64,000 nt of DNA, from NCBI GenBank assembly GCA_029562975.1, contig JAKQTR010000024.1:1-64000 (forward strand), read 5' to 3'. Source of the DNA: Acidobacteriota bacterium (GTDB lineage Bacteria; Acidobacteriota; Vicinamibacteria; Vicinamibacterales; JAKQTR01). The translations under genes were made by a program, and so were the position numbers. The notes under the pieces were generated by a model that searched no databases, was not told the DNA's origin, and saw only the letters and a list, made by a program, of their open reading frames with translations. This document shows positions 26,221 through 35,229 of this stretch, in pieces (position 1 is the stretch's first letter; each line of letters opens with the position of its first letter).

Positions 26221-27039
26221 ATGCGGATCCTGTTCATCGGCGACGTGTTCGGGCGGCCCGGGCGGGACCTCGTCCAGCAGGCGATCCCGCTCGCTGAGGC
26301 CCGCTTCGGCGTGGACGCCGTCGTGGCCAACGTCGAGAACGCGGCGGCGGGCGCGGGCATCACCCGCGACACGGGCGACGCGCTCCTGGCGTCGGGCGTG
26401 GACGTGATGACCACGGGCAACCACGTCTGGGACAAACGCGAGGCGCTGACCTACATCGGCGCCGAGCCCCGGCTGCTGAGGCCGCTCAACATGGCCGAGG
26501 GGGCGCCCGGCCGCGGCGCCTTCGTCGCCCGCGTCGCGGGCGGCGCCGCGATCGGCGTCCTCAACGTCATGGGGCGCGTGTTCATGCCGCCGGTGGACAA
26601 TCCCTTCGCGGCGGTGGACGCCGCCCTGGCGCGCCTCGAAGGGGCCTGCACCACGATCGTCGTGGACATCCACGCCGAGGCCTCCTCGGAGAAGATCGCG
26701 ATGGCCTGGCACCTCGACGGCCGCGTGACCGCCGTCATCGGCACGCACACGCACGTCCAGACGGCCGACGCGCGGGTGCTGCCGGGCGGCACGGCCTACA
26801 TCACCGACGCCGGCATGACGGGCCCCCACGACTCGATCATCGGCATGGAGCGCGGGCCGCTGCTCGAGCGATTCGTCACCGGCCTGCCGGGCCGCATGGA
26901 GCCCGCGTCCGCCAATCCCCGGTTCCAGGGCGTCGTGATCGACGCCGACAGCCGGACCGGCCGCGCCTTGTCGATTGAGCGCATCGACTGGCCGGAGACG
27001 GAGATCGCGGGCGCCCGCAAGGCCGACGGCGATGCCTGA
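26221..27039 (+). CDS. ymdB: YmdB-type metallophosphoesterase (TIGR00282 family)
   Basis: A 272-residue dinuclear-metal phosphoesterase. Metal-ligand blocks are intact: MRILFIGDVFGRPGR (Asp), NVENAAAGAGI (Glu/Asn), TTGNHVWD (Asn-His), DIHAEASSEK and GTHTHVQTAD (His residues). The Bacillus homologue hydrolyses 2',3'-cyclic nucleotides and affects sporulation and biofilm genes. In many genomes it neighbours rny (RNase Y); here rny is about 19 kb away. xseA begins inside its last codons (8-bp overlap), suggesting coupled translation. Confidence 0.93.
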   Translation: MRILFIGDVFGRPGRDLVQQAIPLAEARFGVDAVVANVENAAAGAGITRDTGDALLASGVDVMTTGNHVWDKREALTYIGAEPRLLRPLNMAEGAPGRGAFVARVAGGAAIGVLNVMGRVFMPPVDNPFAAVDAALARLEGACTTIVVDIHAEASSEKIAMAWHLDGRVTAVIGTHTHVQTADARVLPGGTAYITDAGMTGPHDSIIGMERGPLLERFVTGLPGRMEPASANPRFQGVVIDADSRTGRALSIERIDWPETEIAGARKADGDA

Positions 27040-28477
27040 TCTCTTCGACTTCCTGTCCGAGAGCGGCGGCACGGACGGCGCGCCGCCACGCGACCAGGGC
27101 CCGCGGATCTACACGGTCGGCGAAATCACGGCCGCCATCCGCACCGTCCTCGAGACCACCTGGGCCGATGTCTGGATCGAGGGCGAGCTGTCGAACTGCC
27201 GCCTCTGGAACACGGGGCACCTGTACTTCTCGCTCAAGGACCCTTCGGCCCAGCTGCGCGGCGTGATGTTCAAGCGCGAGGCCCGCTCCCTCGCCTTCAG
27301 GCCGGAAGACGGCCTCCACGTGCTCGTGCGCGGCCGGCTGGGCCTGTACGAGCCGAAGGGCGAGTACCAGATCGTCTGCAGCGTGATGGAGCCGCGCGGG
27401 CTGGGCGCGCGGCAGCTGGCGCTCGACCAGCTCAAGCGCCGCCTGCAGGCCGAGGGGCTGCTCGACGCGGCCCGCAAGCGGCCGCTCCCGGCGCTGCCCC
27501 GCAAGATCGGCGTCGTGACCTCGATGGACGGCGCCGCGCTGCGCGACGTCCTCACGGTCCTCGGCCGGCGGTACCCGGACGCCCACGTGGTGATTGCGCC
27601 CGCGCGGGTGCAGGGCGAGGGGGCCGCGGCCGACCTCGCCCGCGCCCTTGGCGCGATCGGGCGCGTCGACGGCGTGGACGTCGTGATCGTCGGGCGCGGC
27701 GGCGGGGCCGTCGAGGACCTGTGGGCCTTCAACGAGGAGCCGGTGGCGCGGGCGGTGGCACAGTGCCCCGTGCCCGTCGTCTCGGCCGTGGGCCACGAAG
27801 TGGACGTGACGCTCGCCGACCTGGTCGCGGACCTTCGGGCGCCGACGCCGTCGGCGGCGGCCGAGCTGGTGGTGGCGGCGAAAGACGAGGTCGTCCGGCG
27901 CATCGATCACCTCGCGGACCGCCTGGACGCCGCCTGCGGGCGGCGGGTGCGGCTGGCCGCGCACGCGCTGGATCGCCTCACGGGGCGCCCGGCCTTCGCG
28001 GGGTTCGCGGCGCGGCTCGCGCTGCGCGGGCGCCACGTCGCCGAGCTGCTGCTCGATCTCCAGCGCGCCGGGCGCGACCGGATCGCCGCGCGGCAGCGGG
28101 GGTTCCAGGCGCTGCGCCTGCGCCTCGAGGCGCTGGACTTGCGCCGCAGCCTCGGCCGGCTGCAGGCGCGCCTCGCGCAGGGCCACGCGCGCCTCGCCTC
28201 GGCCTTCGCCGCGCATCGCCACGCGGCCGACGCCCGGCTGGGCGCCCTGACGGCCCGCCTCGACGCGCTGAGCCCCCTGGCGGTCCTCGGGCGCGGCTAC
28301 GCCGTCTGCTGGGACGGCGCGCGCCGCCTGATTCTCCGTGACGCGAGCGCCGTCGCCGACGGGACGGCCGTCCGCGTCACGCTTCACCGGGGCGAGTTGA
28401 GCTGCGTCGTGACGGGCCGGGACGTCCCGGAGCCGCCGCCGCACACGGCACGCGCGCGCGTGCAGGATGGACCGTGA
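27032..28477 (+). CDS. xseA: Exodeoxyribonuclease VII large subunit
   Basis: A 481-residue ExoVII large subunit degrading single-stranded DNA from both ends to short oligonucleotides. It starts with the OB-fold (YTVGEITAAIRTVLE, WIEGELSNCRLWNTGHLYF), then the catalytic domain with IGVVTSMDGAALRDV, VIVGRGGGAVEDLWAFNEE and VSAVGHEVDVTLADLVAD; the C-terminal third is a long helical, Arg-rich coiled coil followed by SPLAVLGRGYAV. All typical. xseB follows with a one-base overlap (TGATG), so the two subunits are translated together. Confidence 0.97.
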   Translation: MPDLFDFLSESGGTDGAPPRDQGPRIYTVGEITAAIRTVLETTWADVWIEGELSNCRLWNTGHLYFSLKDPSAQLRGVMFKREARSLAFRPEDGLHVLVRGRLGLYEPKGEYQIVCSVMEPRGLGARQLALDQLKRRLQAEGLLDAARKRPLPALPRKIGVVTSMDGAALRDVLTVLGRRYPDAHVVIAPARVQGEGAAADLARALGAIGRVDGVDVVIVGRGGGAVEDLWAFNEEPVARAVAQCPVPVVSAVGHEVDVTLADLVADLRAPTPSAAAELVVAAKDEVVRRIDHLADRLDAACGRRVRLAAHALDRLTGRPAFAGFAARLALRGRHVAELLLDLQRAGRDRIAARQRGFQALRLRLEALDLRRSLGRLQARLAQGHARLASAFAAHRHAADARLGALTARLDALSPLAVLGRGYAVCWDGARRLILRDASAVADGTAVRVTLHRGELSCVVTGRDVPEPPPHTARARVQDGP

Positions 28478-28761
28478 TGGACGATCACATCAAGGACTTC
28501 GAAGCCGCCATCGCCGAGCTGGAAGCCATCGTGAAGAAGCTCGAGGACGGCGACCTGACCCTCGAGCAGTCGCTCGAACTCTACGAGCGCGGCGTGAGGC
28601 TCTCCCGCTACTGCCACGGGAGGCTCGAAGAAGCAGAGCGCCGGATCGAGGTGCTGGGCGAACGGGGCGACCTGCAGCCGGCGCCGCCGTCGCTCGATGC
28701 CGCGAGCGCCGGCGCCCGCCGGGCCGAGGCCGGCCCCGGGGAGAAGGGGCGCAGGACGTGA
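28477..28761 (+). CDS. xseB: Exodeoxyribonuclease VII small subunit
   Basis: A 94-residue small subunit; residues 4-62 match the family (FEAAIAELEAIVKKLEDGD and LEQSLELYERGVRLSRYC), a helical hairpin that coats the XseA coiled coil. The final 30 residues are a disordered Ala/Gly-rich tail beyond the usual 80. Start: ATG at 28477 overlapping the xseA stop, or GTG at 28474; the former is preferred. The ispA start overlaps its own stop. Confidence 0.95.
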   Translation: MDDHIKDFEAAIAELEAIVKKLEDGDLTLEQSLELYERGVRLSRYCHGRLEEAERRIEVLGERGDLQPAPPSLDAASAGARRAEAGPGEKGRRT

Positions 28762-29699
28762 CCGACACCTCCGGCCTGCCTTTCGCCAGCTTCCTGCGCA
28801 CGCGGCGCGCGGAGATCGATCGGGCCCTCGACGCCTTCCTCCCGCCCGTCTCGGGCCGCCTGGCGGGCGTGCACGACGCCATGCGCTACAGCCTCTTCGC
28901 CGGCGGCAAGCGCTTCCGGCCGATCCTCGCCCTCGCCGCGGCCGAGTCGGCTGCGCCCGGCGACCCGGCCGCGCTCGACCTCGCGCTGCCCTCCGCGTGC
29001 GCGATCGAGATGATCCACACCTATTCGCTCGTCCACGACGATCTCCCGGCCATGGACGATGACACGATGCGGCGCGGCAAGCCCACGCTGCACGTGGTCT
29101 GCGGCGAAGGCCTCGCCATCCTGGCCGGCGACGGGTTGCTGGCCGAGGCCTTCGTGCTGCTGGCGCGCGAACCGGACTGCGAGGGGCGGCCCGAACGCGC
29201 CGCGCGCAAGCTGGCGGTCATCCGCCGCATCGCGGACGCGGCGGGCGCTGCGGGCATGGTCGGCGGGCAGGCGATCGACCTGCAGGCCGCCGGCCGCGGC
29301 TGCGACGCCGAGGGGCTGGACGCCGAGGGCCTCCGGGACATGCACGCGCGCAAGACCGGCGCGCTCATCCGCGCCGCGGCGGCCTCGGGCGCCATCATGG
29401 CGGGCGCGGCCCCCGCGCGCCTCGAGGCGATCGATGGCTACGCCGCCGCGCTCGGGCTCGCCTTCCAGATCGTGGACGACATCCTCGACGTCGAGGGAAC
29501 CGACGCGGCGCTCGGCAAGACCGCCGGCAAGGACGCGGCGTCGGCGAAGCCGACCTATCCCGCGCTGTTCGGCCTGGATGCCTCGAAGCGCCTCGCCCGC
29601 GACGCCGCCGGCGACGCGCATGCCGCGCTGGCCGGAGCCGGCCTCGAGCGCACGCGCCTGGCCGACATCATCACCTGGGTCCTGTCGCGCACGTCCTAG
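28758..29699 (+). CDS. ispA: Polyprenyl (farnesyl/geranylgeranyl) diphosphate synthase
   Basis: A 313-residue trans-prenyltransferase condensing IPP with allylic diphosphates. The first Asp-rich motif (VHDDLPAMDDDTMRRGKPT) has the insertion form DDxxxxD typical of bacterial FPP/GGPP synthases; the second is FQIVDDILD. GGKRFRPIL and the KTGALIRAA block are also standard. Product chain length cannot be read off with confidence. The GTG start at 28758 overlaps the xseB stop (GTGA). xseB-ispA is a common order; dxs, often next, is absent here and tlyA follows directly. Confidence 0.92.
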   Translation: MTDTSGLPFASFLRTRRAEIDRALDAFLPPVSGRLAGVHDAMRYSLFAGGKRFRPILALAAAESAAPGDPAALDLALPSACAIEMIHTYSLVHDDLPAMDDDTMRRGKPTLHVVCGEGLAILAGDGLLAEAFVLLAREPDCEGRPERAARKLAVIRRIADAAGAAGMVGGQAIDLQAAGRGCDAEGLDAEGLRDMHARKTGALIRAAAASGAIMAGAAPARLEAIDGYAAALGLAFQIVDDILDVEGTDAALGKTAGKDAASAKPTYPALFGLDASKRLARDAAGDAHAALAGAGLERTRLADIITWVLSRTS

Positions 29700-29710
29700 G
29701 CCGCCTCGCC

Positions 29711-30496
29711 ATGCCCGCCCGCCGCCGCCTCCGCCTCGACGCCGCCCTCGTCGAGCGTGGCCTCGCGGCCTCGCGTGAACGGGCCCGCGCCCTGGTCCTC
29801 GCCGGCCGTGTCCGCGTCAGCGGCGCCGTCGTCTCGAAGGCCGGGACGGCCGTGCCCGGCGACGCGCCGATCTCGGTCGACGAGCCGGACTTCCCCTGGG
29901 TCGGCCGCGGCGGCGTGAAGCTCGCCCACGCCCTCGACGTGTTCCGCATCGACGTCGCCGGCCGCGAGGCGCTCGATATCGGCGCCTCGACCGGCGGCTT
30001 CACCGACGTCCTGCTGCGCCGCGGGGCCGCACGCGTGGTGGCGCTCGACGTGGGCCACGGGCAGATCGACAGCCGCCTGCGCGCGGACCCGCGCGTGGTG
30101 GTGCTCGAGCGCCGCAACGCGCGGGCGCTCGCGCCCGGGTGGCTGCCGGCGCCGGCCGGCGTCGTGACCATCGACGTCTCGTTCATCTCGCTCCGCCTCA
30201 TCCTGCCGGCGCTGCCGCCGGTCCTCGCCGACGGAGCCGACATCGTGGCGCTGGTCAAGCCGCAGTTCGAGGCGGGCCGCGGCCAGGTGGGGCGCGGCGG
30301 GCTGGTGCGCGACCCGGCGGTGCACGAGGCGGTGATCGAGCGCGTGACGGCCGCCGCCGCCGGCTGCGGGTTGCGCTCCCTGGCGATGACGCCCTCGCCG
30401 ATCACCGGCGCGTCGGGCAACGTGGAGTTCCTGCTCCACCTGCGGCGACAGACCCCGGACCCGGACGCTCCGCCTGGCCGCGGTGGCGTCGCGTAA
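29711..30496 (+). CDS. tlyA: TlyA-family rRNA (cytidine-2'-O)-methyltransferase
   Basis: A 261-residue protein with an N-terminal S4 RNA-binding domain (LRLDAALVERGLAASRERAR) and a Rossmann methyltransferase domain (ALDIGASTGGFTDVLLRRGA as the SAM loop). The catalytic K-D-K-E set is plausible in GGVKL, VVTIDVSFIS, ALVKPQFEAG and NVEFLLHL. TlyA methylates 16S and/or 23S rRNA and determines capreomycin susceptibility in mycobacteria. It starts 11 bases after ispA and is tail-to-tail with the spermidine-synthase-like gene. Confidence 0.93.
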   Translation: MPARRRLRLDAALVERGLAASRERARALVLAGRVRVSGAVVSKAGTAVPGDAPISVDEPDFPWVGRGGVKLAHALDVFRIDVAGREALDIGASTGGFTDVLLRRGAARVVALDVGHGQIDSRLRADPRVVVLERRNARALAPGWLPAPAGVVTIDVSFISLRLILPALPPVLADGADIVALVKPQFEAGRGQVGRGGLVRDPAVHEAVIERVTAAAAGCGLRSLAMTPSPITGASGNVEFLLHLRRQTPDPDAPPGRGGVA

Positions 30497-30555
30497 GCCG
30501 GGCGAGGCGGCAGCGGTGCCAGGCGCCGCGCCAGGCGCCGGGAGCCGGCCACGGG

Positions 30556-33033
30556 TCAGCGGTACGGCGGGTTCTCGATGGCCTGCCAGAGCATCGCCTT
30601 GCTCGACTCCGAGCCCCCGAACCGCCCGCTCGGCAGCGCCCGGTGCATGAGCATGCGCTGGTAGATGGCGTCGCCGACGCGGAGGTTGACGCCCATCCCC
30701 GCCAGGTACTGCAGCCGCAGGTTGCGGTCGCGGTTGATGGCCGCCCCCGCCAGCCAGGGCCGGAGATCGCCGGCCTCGCCGGCGTACGTCGCCAGCAGGC
30801 TGACGGCCGACCCGAACCCGACCTCGCCGAGCGACGCGGCGACCCGCCCGAAACCGGGGCTCCTGAGCCGCGCCTCGATCCGATCGATGTCGATCGGCCC
30901 TGGCGCCGCCTGCCCCAGCAGCACCAGGTCGTAGCCCGCGCCGTTGTACGTGTTGCCGAACACGATGCCGTCCGGGAAGGCCTCGAAGAACGTGGCGATC
31001 TCGCTCTTCACGGCCTCCTCGCTGCTCGAGTAGAGCTGCACGAACAGCGTCACGATGCCGCCCGGGTTCAACCGCCGCCTGACGAGCTGGAAGAACTCCC
31101 TCGAATACAGCATCGCGGCGCCCTTGACCCAGGGGTCCAGGGGATCCGACGTAATCGCGTCGAACCGCTCGTCGGTCGTCAGCAGGAAGTGGCGCCCGTC
31201 GTCGATGTGAATCCGGACCTTCGGGTTGTTGACGACGTCGTGGTTGTGGGCGCTGAAGTACGCCGACACGGTCTTGATGACGAGCGGCTCGATTTCGGCG
31301 ATCGTCACGCGCTCGACCGACGGGTCGATCGCCACGGCGCCGGCCGTGACGCCCGCGCCGAACCCGATCACGAAGACCGACGCGGGCCGGTCGGGCACCA
31401 GCGTGGTCAGGTGGCCGAGCATCCGCTGGAGCCGCATGTCCTGGGGCTCGCTGGACGCCTGGATCTTGCCCGCGTTGTGGTAGTTGAGCACGCCGCTCGG
31501 CAGCCTCGACACGGCCACCGAGGCGTTGAGCCCTTCTCCGACGTAGATGAACTCCGCCTGATTGACCCACGTGGCCGAGAAGCGGCCGTAGCCGACGAGC
31601 AGCCCCGGCACCGGCGGCACCGCGAGGCCGGCCCCCGCCGCCCCGCCCGCGATCGCGACGACGAGCGCGGCGGCGGCCAGCCAGGACGCCGCGGCGCGCC
31701 GGGGCGCGGCGGCCGGGGCGCCGAACCCGGGGAGCAGCATCAGCAGCGCCGCGGCCGCCGCCACGGCGATCATCAGCTGGTGCACGTGCTGGCTGCCGAA
31801 CCGGGCCACCAGGAGGCCCGCGCCGAGCGATCCGACGATCGCACCCAGCGTGTTCGCGGCGTACATCCCGCCGACGACGCGCGCCTGGTCGCCGCCGAAG
31901 CGCGCCACCGCCGCCAGCGCGAGCGGGAAGCTCGCGCCCCACAGCAGGGCCCCAGGCAGCACGGTCCAGAGGCAGCGCGCGGCGTCGAGCTGGAAGTTGA
32001 ATGCCGGGCTCATCGAGATCGAGGGGTCGATGGGCCAGTACGGCAGCGAGCCGCACAGCATCGCCGCGCCCCACGCGATGGCGGCGCACAGCCCGGCCTG
32101 GCACCAGCCGAGGGCCGCGGCCGGACGCGTGAGGCTCCGCGCCAGGGCCGAGCCGGCGCTGCTGCCGATGCCGATCCCCAGGAGGATCCCGGCGAGGATC
32201 AGCGAGAAGGTGTAGGTGGTTCCGCCGAAGACGAGCGACAGCAGCCGGGTCCAGACCACCTCGGCGGACAGGGCGGTGAAGCCCGAGAGCGCGATGGCCA
32301 CGTAGGCCGCCTTGCGCTCGAACGCCCCCGCCCGCGGCGCCGCCGCGGGCGAGGCCGCGGCACTGACGGCAACGGCTGCCGCCGGCCCCGCCTCGCGGCC
32401 GGCTGCCGGGCCGGCGGCCTTCGCCAACAGGAGCGCCGCCGCGGCCACCGTGGCGTTCAACGCGACGGCGACGAAGGTCGCGATGCTCACGTCGAACACA
32501 CGGAGCAGGTAGAAGCCCGCGCCCACGCTCCCGATGACGGCCCCCGCCGTGTTGCCCGCGTAAAACAGCCCGAGCCACGACACGCCGCGCGGCGTCATCT
32601 CCACCCAGCGCGCCAGCGCCGGCAGGGTCGCGCCCATGAGCAGCGTGGGCGGCAGCAGGCACACGGCCGCGGCCGCGGCGCGCAGCGCGATGCCGGCCGT
32701 GCCGGGGCCCGCCCATGCCGCGTACGCGCTGCCCACCAGCGGCATGCCGGCCAGCACCAGCAGGCCGATGGCGCCGATCGCCGCTTCGAGGAGCGCATAC
32801 ACCCGCAGCGGATGGCGCCGAGGCGGCACGACCTTCCCGAACGCGAGGCTGCCGAGGCAGAGCCCGCCCATGTAGGTGCCGAGCAGCACGCCCAGCGACA
32901 GCGACGACGAGCCGATGACCAGCTCGAGCAGCTGGAACCAGACGACCTCGTAGATAAGGGCGGCACACCCGCTCCCGACAAAGAGCGCGAGGACCGCGGG
33001 AAGAAGTCGGCGCGAGTCGACCATGGGCGGCAT
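30556..33033 (-). CDS. Membrane-fused spermidine-synthase-like protein
   Basis: An 825-residue fusion. Residues 1-530 form a transporter-like membrane region with about 14 hydrophobic segments in two similar halves; each half opens with a related block (SGCAALIYEVVWFQLLELV and SGFTALSAEVVWTRLLSLV). Residues about 540-740 make a spermidine-synthase-type Rossmann domain: VIGFGAGVTAGAVA, VTIAEIEPLV, RIHIDDGRHFLLTT and DAITSDPLDPW. The usual aspartates of the aminopropyl acceptor site are only partly recognisable, so polyamine synthesis is not assured. Such fusions are common in Acidobacteria and other soil bacteria but poorly characterised. ATGs at 33033 and 33024 are both possible. Confidence 0.85.
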   Translation of the reverse strand: MPPMVDSRRLLPAVLALFVGSGCAALIYEVVWFQLLELVIGSSSLSLGVLLGTYMGGLCLGSLAFGKVVPPRRHPLRVYALLEAAIGAIGLLVLAGMPLVGSAYAAWAGPGTAGIALRAAAAAVCLLPPTLLMGATLPALARWVEMTPRGVSWLGLFYAGNTAGAVIGSVGAGFYLLRVFDVSIATFVAVALNATVAAAALLLAKAAGPAAGREAGPAAAVAVSAAASPAAAPRAGAFERKAAYVAIALSGFTALSAEVVWTRLLSLVFGGTTYTFSLILAGILLGIGIGSSAGSALARSLTRPAAALGWCQAGLCAAIAWGAAMLCGSLPYWPIDPSISMSPAFNFQLDAARCLWTVLPGALLWGASFPLALAAVARFGGDQARVVGGMYAANTLGAIVGSLGAGLLVARFGSQHVHQLMIAVAAAAALLMLLPGFGAPAAAPRRAAASWLAAAALVVAIAGGAAGAGLAVPPVPGLLVGYGRFSATWVNQAEFIYVGEGLNASVAVSRLPSGVLNYHNAGKIQASSEPQDMRLQRMLGHLTTLVPDRPASVFVIGFGAGVTAGAVAIDPSVERVTIAEIEPLVIKTVSAYFSAHNHDVVNNPKVRIHIDDGRHFLLTTDERFDAITSDPLDPWVKGAAMLYSREFFQLVRRRLNPGGIVTLFVQLYSSSEEAVKSEIATFFEAFPDGIVFGNTYNGAGYDLVLLGQAAPGPIDIDRIEARLRSPGFGRVAASLGEVGFGSAVSLLATYAGEAGDLRPWLAGAAINRDRNLRLQYLAGMGVNLRVGDAIYQRMLMHRALPSGRFGGSESSKAMLWQAIENPPYR

Positions 33034-33198
33034 CCTGTCCGTTCGCGGCGGCCACGCCCCGCACGGGGCGACCGGAGCGCCGCCAGTCTACGGGCTCGCC
33101 GCGCCTGCGGCAAGCGGATCTTCCGTTCGATCCTCGGGCCGGATCTCCGGGGCCGGCTCGCCGGCCTGCCCCGGCCACCCCGCGGCGGCGCGCGCTGC

Positions 33199-33204
33199 TA
33201 GAAT
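33199..33204 (+). promoter_or_regulatory. nadK: Putative -10 box (TAGAAT) for nadK
   Basis: TAGAAT in a G+C-rich stretch, 23 bases before the nadK ATG; GGAGGGG follows in the short leader. No clear -35 is present. The 194-base gap between the divergent gene starts otherwise holds no gene. Confidence 0.45.
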
Positions 33205-33227
33205 GGCGCTGCACGGAGGGGACCGCG

Positions 33228-34103
33228 ATGATCACACGCGTCGGCATCGTCGCCAAGCCAGGCCTGGTCGCGCTTCGCGACGACCTGCCGCGGCTGGTGG
33301 CGTGGCTGGAGGCCCGCGCCGTCCGGGTGTGCCTCGACCACGAAACGGCGACGCTCGTCGGCACGACCGGCGTCCGCATCGTGTCGCGCGACGACATGCC
33401 GGAGCAGGTCGACCTGGTGGTGCTGCTCGGCGGCGACGGCACCCTGCTCGGCATGGCCGACCGGATCGCCAGGGCGGGCCGCGACGTGCCGATCCTCGGC
33501 GTGAACTTCGGCGGGCTCGGGTTCCTGACCGAGATCAAGTACGACGAGCTGTATCCCGCGCTCGAGTCAGTGCTCGCCGGCACGGCGGCCATCGACGCGC
33601 GGCTGATGCTGCGCGCCGTCGTCACGCGCGGCAGCGAGGTGCTGCGCGATACGCCGGTGCTCAACGAAGTCGCCCTCACCGGCGGGTCGCTGTCGCGCGT
33701 CGTCGAGTTCGGCGTGCGCGTCGGCGGCAATCCCGTCGCGACGTTCCACGCGGACGGCATCATCATCTCCACCCCGACCGGCTCGACCGCCTACAACCTC
33801 TCCGCCGGCGGGCCGATCGTCCATCCCGCCGTGCACGCCCTCGTGCTGAACCCTATCGCGCCGCACACGCTGACGAACCGGCCGGTGGTCATCCCGGCCT
33901 CGGCCGACGTCGAGGTCCGCCTGGGCCTGCGGGACCGCGAGGCCGAGGCCTTCGTCACGTTCGACGGGCGCTACGGCGACCGCCTCGAGGCGCACGACGT
34001 CGTCCTCGTCCAGGCCGCCCCCACGAAAGCCCGGCTCGTCCGGGCGGCGGCCCGCAGCTACTACGACGTGCTCCGGCTGAAGCTGCGCTGGGCGGAGAGA
34101 TAG
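33228..34103 (+). CDS. nadK: NAD kinase
   Basis: A 291-residue NAD/diacylglycerol-kinase-fold enzyme making NADP from NAD. The GGDGT motif (LLGGDGTLLGMAD), the NFGGLGFLTEI block, and the glycine-rich DGIIISTPTGSTAYNLSAGG with HADG before it are all intact. GGAGGGG precedes the ATG by 5-6 bases. In many genomes tlyA, nadK and recN are adjacent; here the membrane spermidine-synthase gene on the opposite strand separates tlyA from nadK and no recN is present. A heptad repeat array starts right at its stop. Confidence 0.96.
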   Translation: MITRVGIVAKPGLVALRDDLPRLVAWLEARAVRVCLDHETATLVGTTGVRIVSRDDMPEQVDLVVLLGGDGTLLGMADRIARAGRDVPILGVNFGGLGFLTEIKYDELYPALESVLAGTAAIDARLMLRAVVTRGSEVLRDTPVLNEVALTGGSLSRVVEFGVRVGGNPVATFHADGIIISTPTGSTAYNLSAGGPIVHPAVHALVLNPIAPHTLTNRPVVIPASADVEVRLGLRDREAEAFVTFDGRYGDRLEAHDVVLVQAAPTKARLVRAAARSYYDVLRLKLRWAER

Positions 34104-34170
34104 AGGAAGACCGAATCCGGAGTTCAGCCAGCCGCGGCGAAGGCGGCAATCCGGAGTGCGGGGTGCGGAA
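34102..34170. repeat. Degenerate 7-bp repeat array, interrupted
   Basis: Units AGAGGAA, GACCGAA, TCCGGAG, TTCAGCC, then 20 unrelated bases, then TCCGGAG, TGCGGGG, TGCGGAA. It fills the 70-base convergent gap between the nadK and mltG stops. Unit type matches the arrays at 10076 and 35228. Confidence 0.65.
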
Positions 34171-34173
34171 CCG

Positions 34174-35229
34174 CTAGCGCGAGGCGGAGCGGGGGCGCCG
34201 GCGGAAGAACTGCACCTGGAACTCCTGGACGTTCCGATTGTGCTCGCGCAAGGTCGACGCGAAGGCGTGGGAACCGTCGTTGCGGCTGACGAAGTACGAG
34301 TAGGGCGCCGCCGCCGGACGCGCCGCCGCCTCCAGCGACGCCTGCCCGGGCGCGGCAATCGGCCCCGGGGGGAGCCCCGCGTAGCGGTAGGTGTTATACG
34401 GGGACGCGACGGCGAGGTCCGCCCGCGTGAGGTTGCCGCTGAAGCGCCCCTGCTGCTCGAGCGCGTAGATCACCGTGGGATCGCACTGCAGCCTCATCTG
34501 CACGGCCAGGCGGTTGCGGTAGACCGCCGCGACCAGCGGCCGCTCGTCGGCGCGCGCGGTTTCCTTCTCCACGAGCGACGCGAGCGTCACCAGATCCCGG
34601 ATCGACATGCCGCTGCGGCGGGCCGCGTCGCGCAGGTCCTCCGTCAGCGCCCGCTCGAATCGCTCCACCATGCGCCGGACGAGATCGTCGGCCGAGGCGC
34701 GCCTGGGCAACAGGTACGTGTCCGGGAACAAGTAGCCTTCGAGATCGCGGGCCAGCGGGTCGAAGGCGTGGACGAGGCTGCCCTGCCCGGCCGCTTCCAC
34801 GAATTGCCGCGCCGGTCCCAGGCCGGCCGATTCGTAGATCGACGCCATCTGCCGGATCGTCAGCCCTTCCGGGAACGTCACGCTCCGCGTGAACACATCG
34901 CCGCGCGCGAGCTTCTCGACGACGGCAGCGGGAGTCAGCGGCCCCGCAAACCGGTATTCGCCCGCCTTCAGCCTCGTGGCGGCCCCGCTCCGCCAGACCG
35001 CCAGGCGCCACGTGATCGGGTCCCGGACCACCCCGGCGCTCGCCAGCAGCCGGCCAATCGCGCGGGGGCCGGCCCCGCCGGGCACCTCGACGAATTGCTC
35101 GGCGCCGGCGTATCCCTGGAACGGCTCCTTCAGCCGGAGGGACTGCTGCCACGCCAGCCAGGCGCCGGCGGCGGCGGCCGTCACGACAAGGGCCAGGACG
35201 ATCCGTCTCATCCCTCCCACGCACCTCAT
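34174..35229 (-). CDS. mltG: Endolytic murein transglycosylase
   Basis: A 351-residue MltG/YceG protein that cuts nascent glycan strands at the inner membrane. One N-terminal transmembrane segment (IVLALVVTAAAAGAWLAW), a LysM-like region, then the catalytic domain with the Glu in LASLVEKETARADERP and the downstream SPYNTYRYAGLPPGPIAAPG. The start at 35229 is chosen because its ATG overlaps the ruvX stop (ATGA); the ATG at 35211 would begin right at the membrane helix but sits one base after GGGAGG. It follows ruvX, a common pair. Confidence 0.94.
   Translation of the reverse strand: MRCVGGMRRIVLALVVTAAAAGAWLAWQQSLRLKEPFQGYAGAEQFVEVPGGAGPRAIGRLLASAGVVRDPITWRLAVWRSGAATRLKAGEYRFAGPLTPAAVVEKLARGDVFTRSVTFPEGLTIRQMASIYESAGLGPARQFVEAAGQGSLVHAFDPLARDLEGYLFPDTYLLPRRASADDLVRRMVERFERALTEDLRDAARRSGMSIRDLVTLASLVEKETARADERPLVAAVYRNRLAVQMRLQCDPTVIYALEQQGRFSGNLTRADLAVASPYNTYRYAGLPPGPIAAPGQASLEAAARPAAAPYSYFVSRNDGSHAFASTLREHNRNVQEFQVQFFRRRPRSASR

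Noticed and set aside
30497-30555. Rho-independent terminator between tlyA and the spermidine-synthase-like gene
   Set aside because: GGCGCC-type inverted repeats (GCCAGGCGCCG repeated twice) exist but there is no T-tract, and the repeats may only reflect composition.
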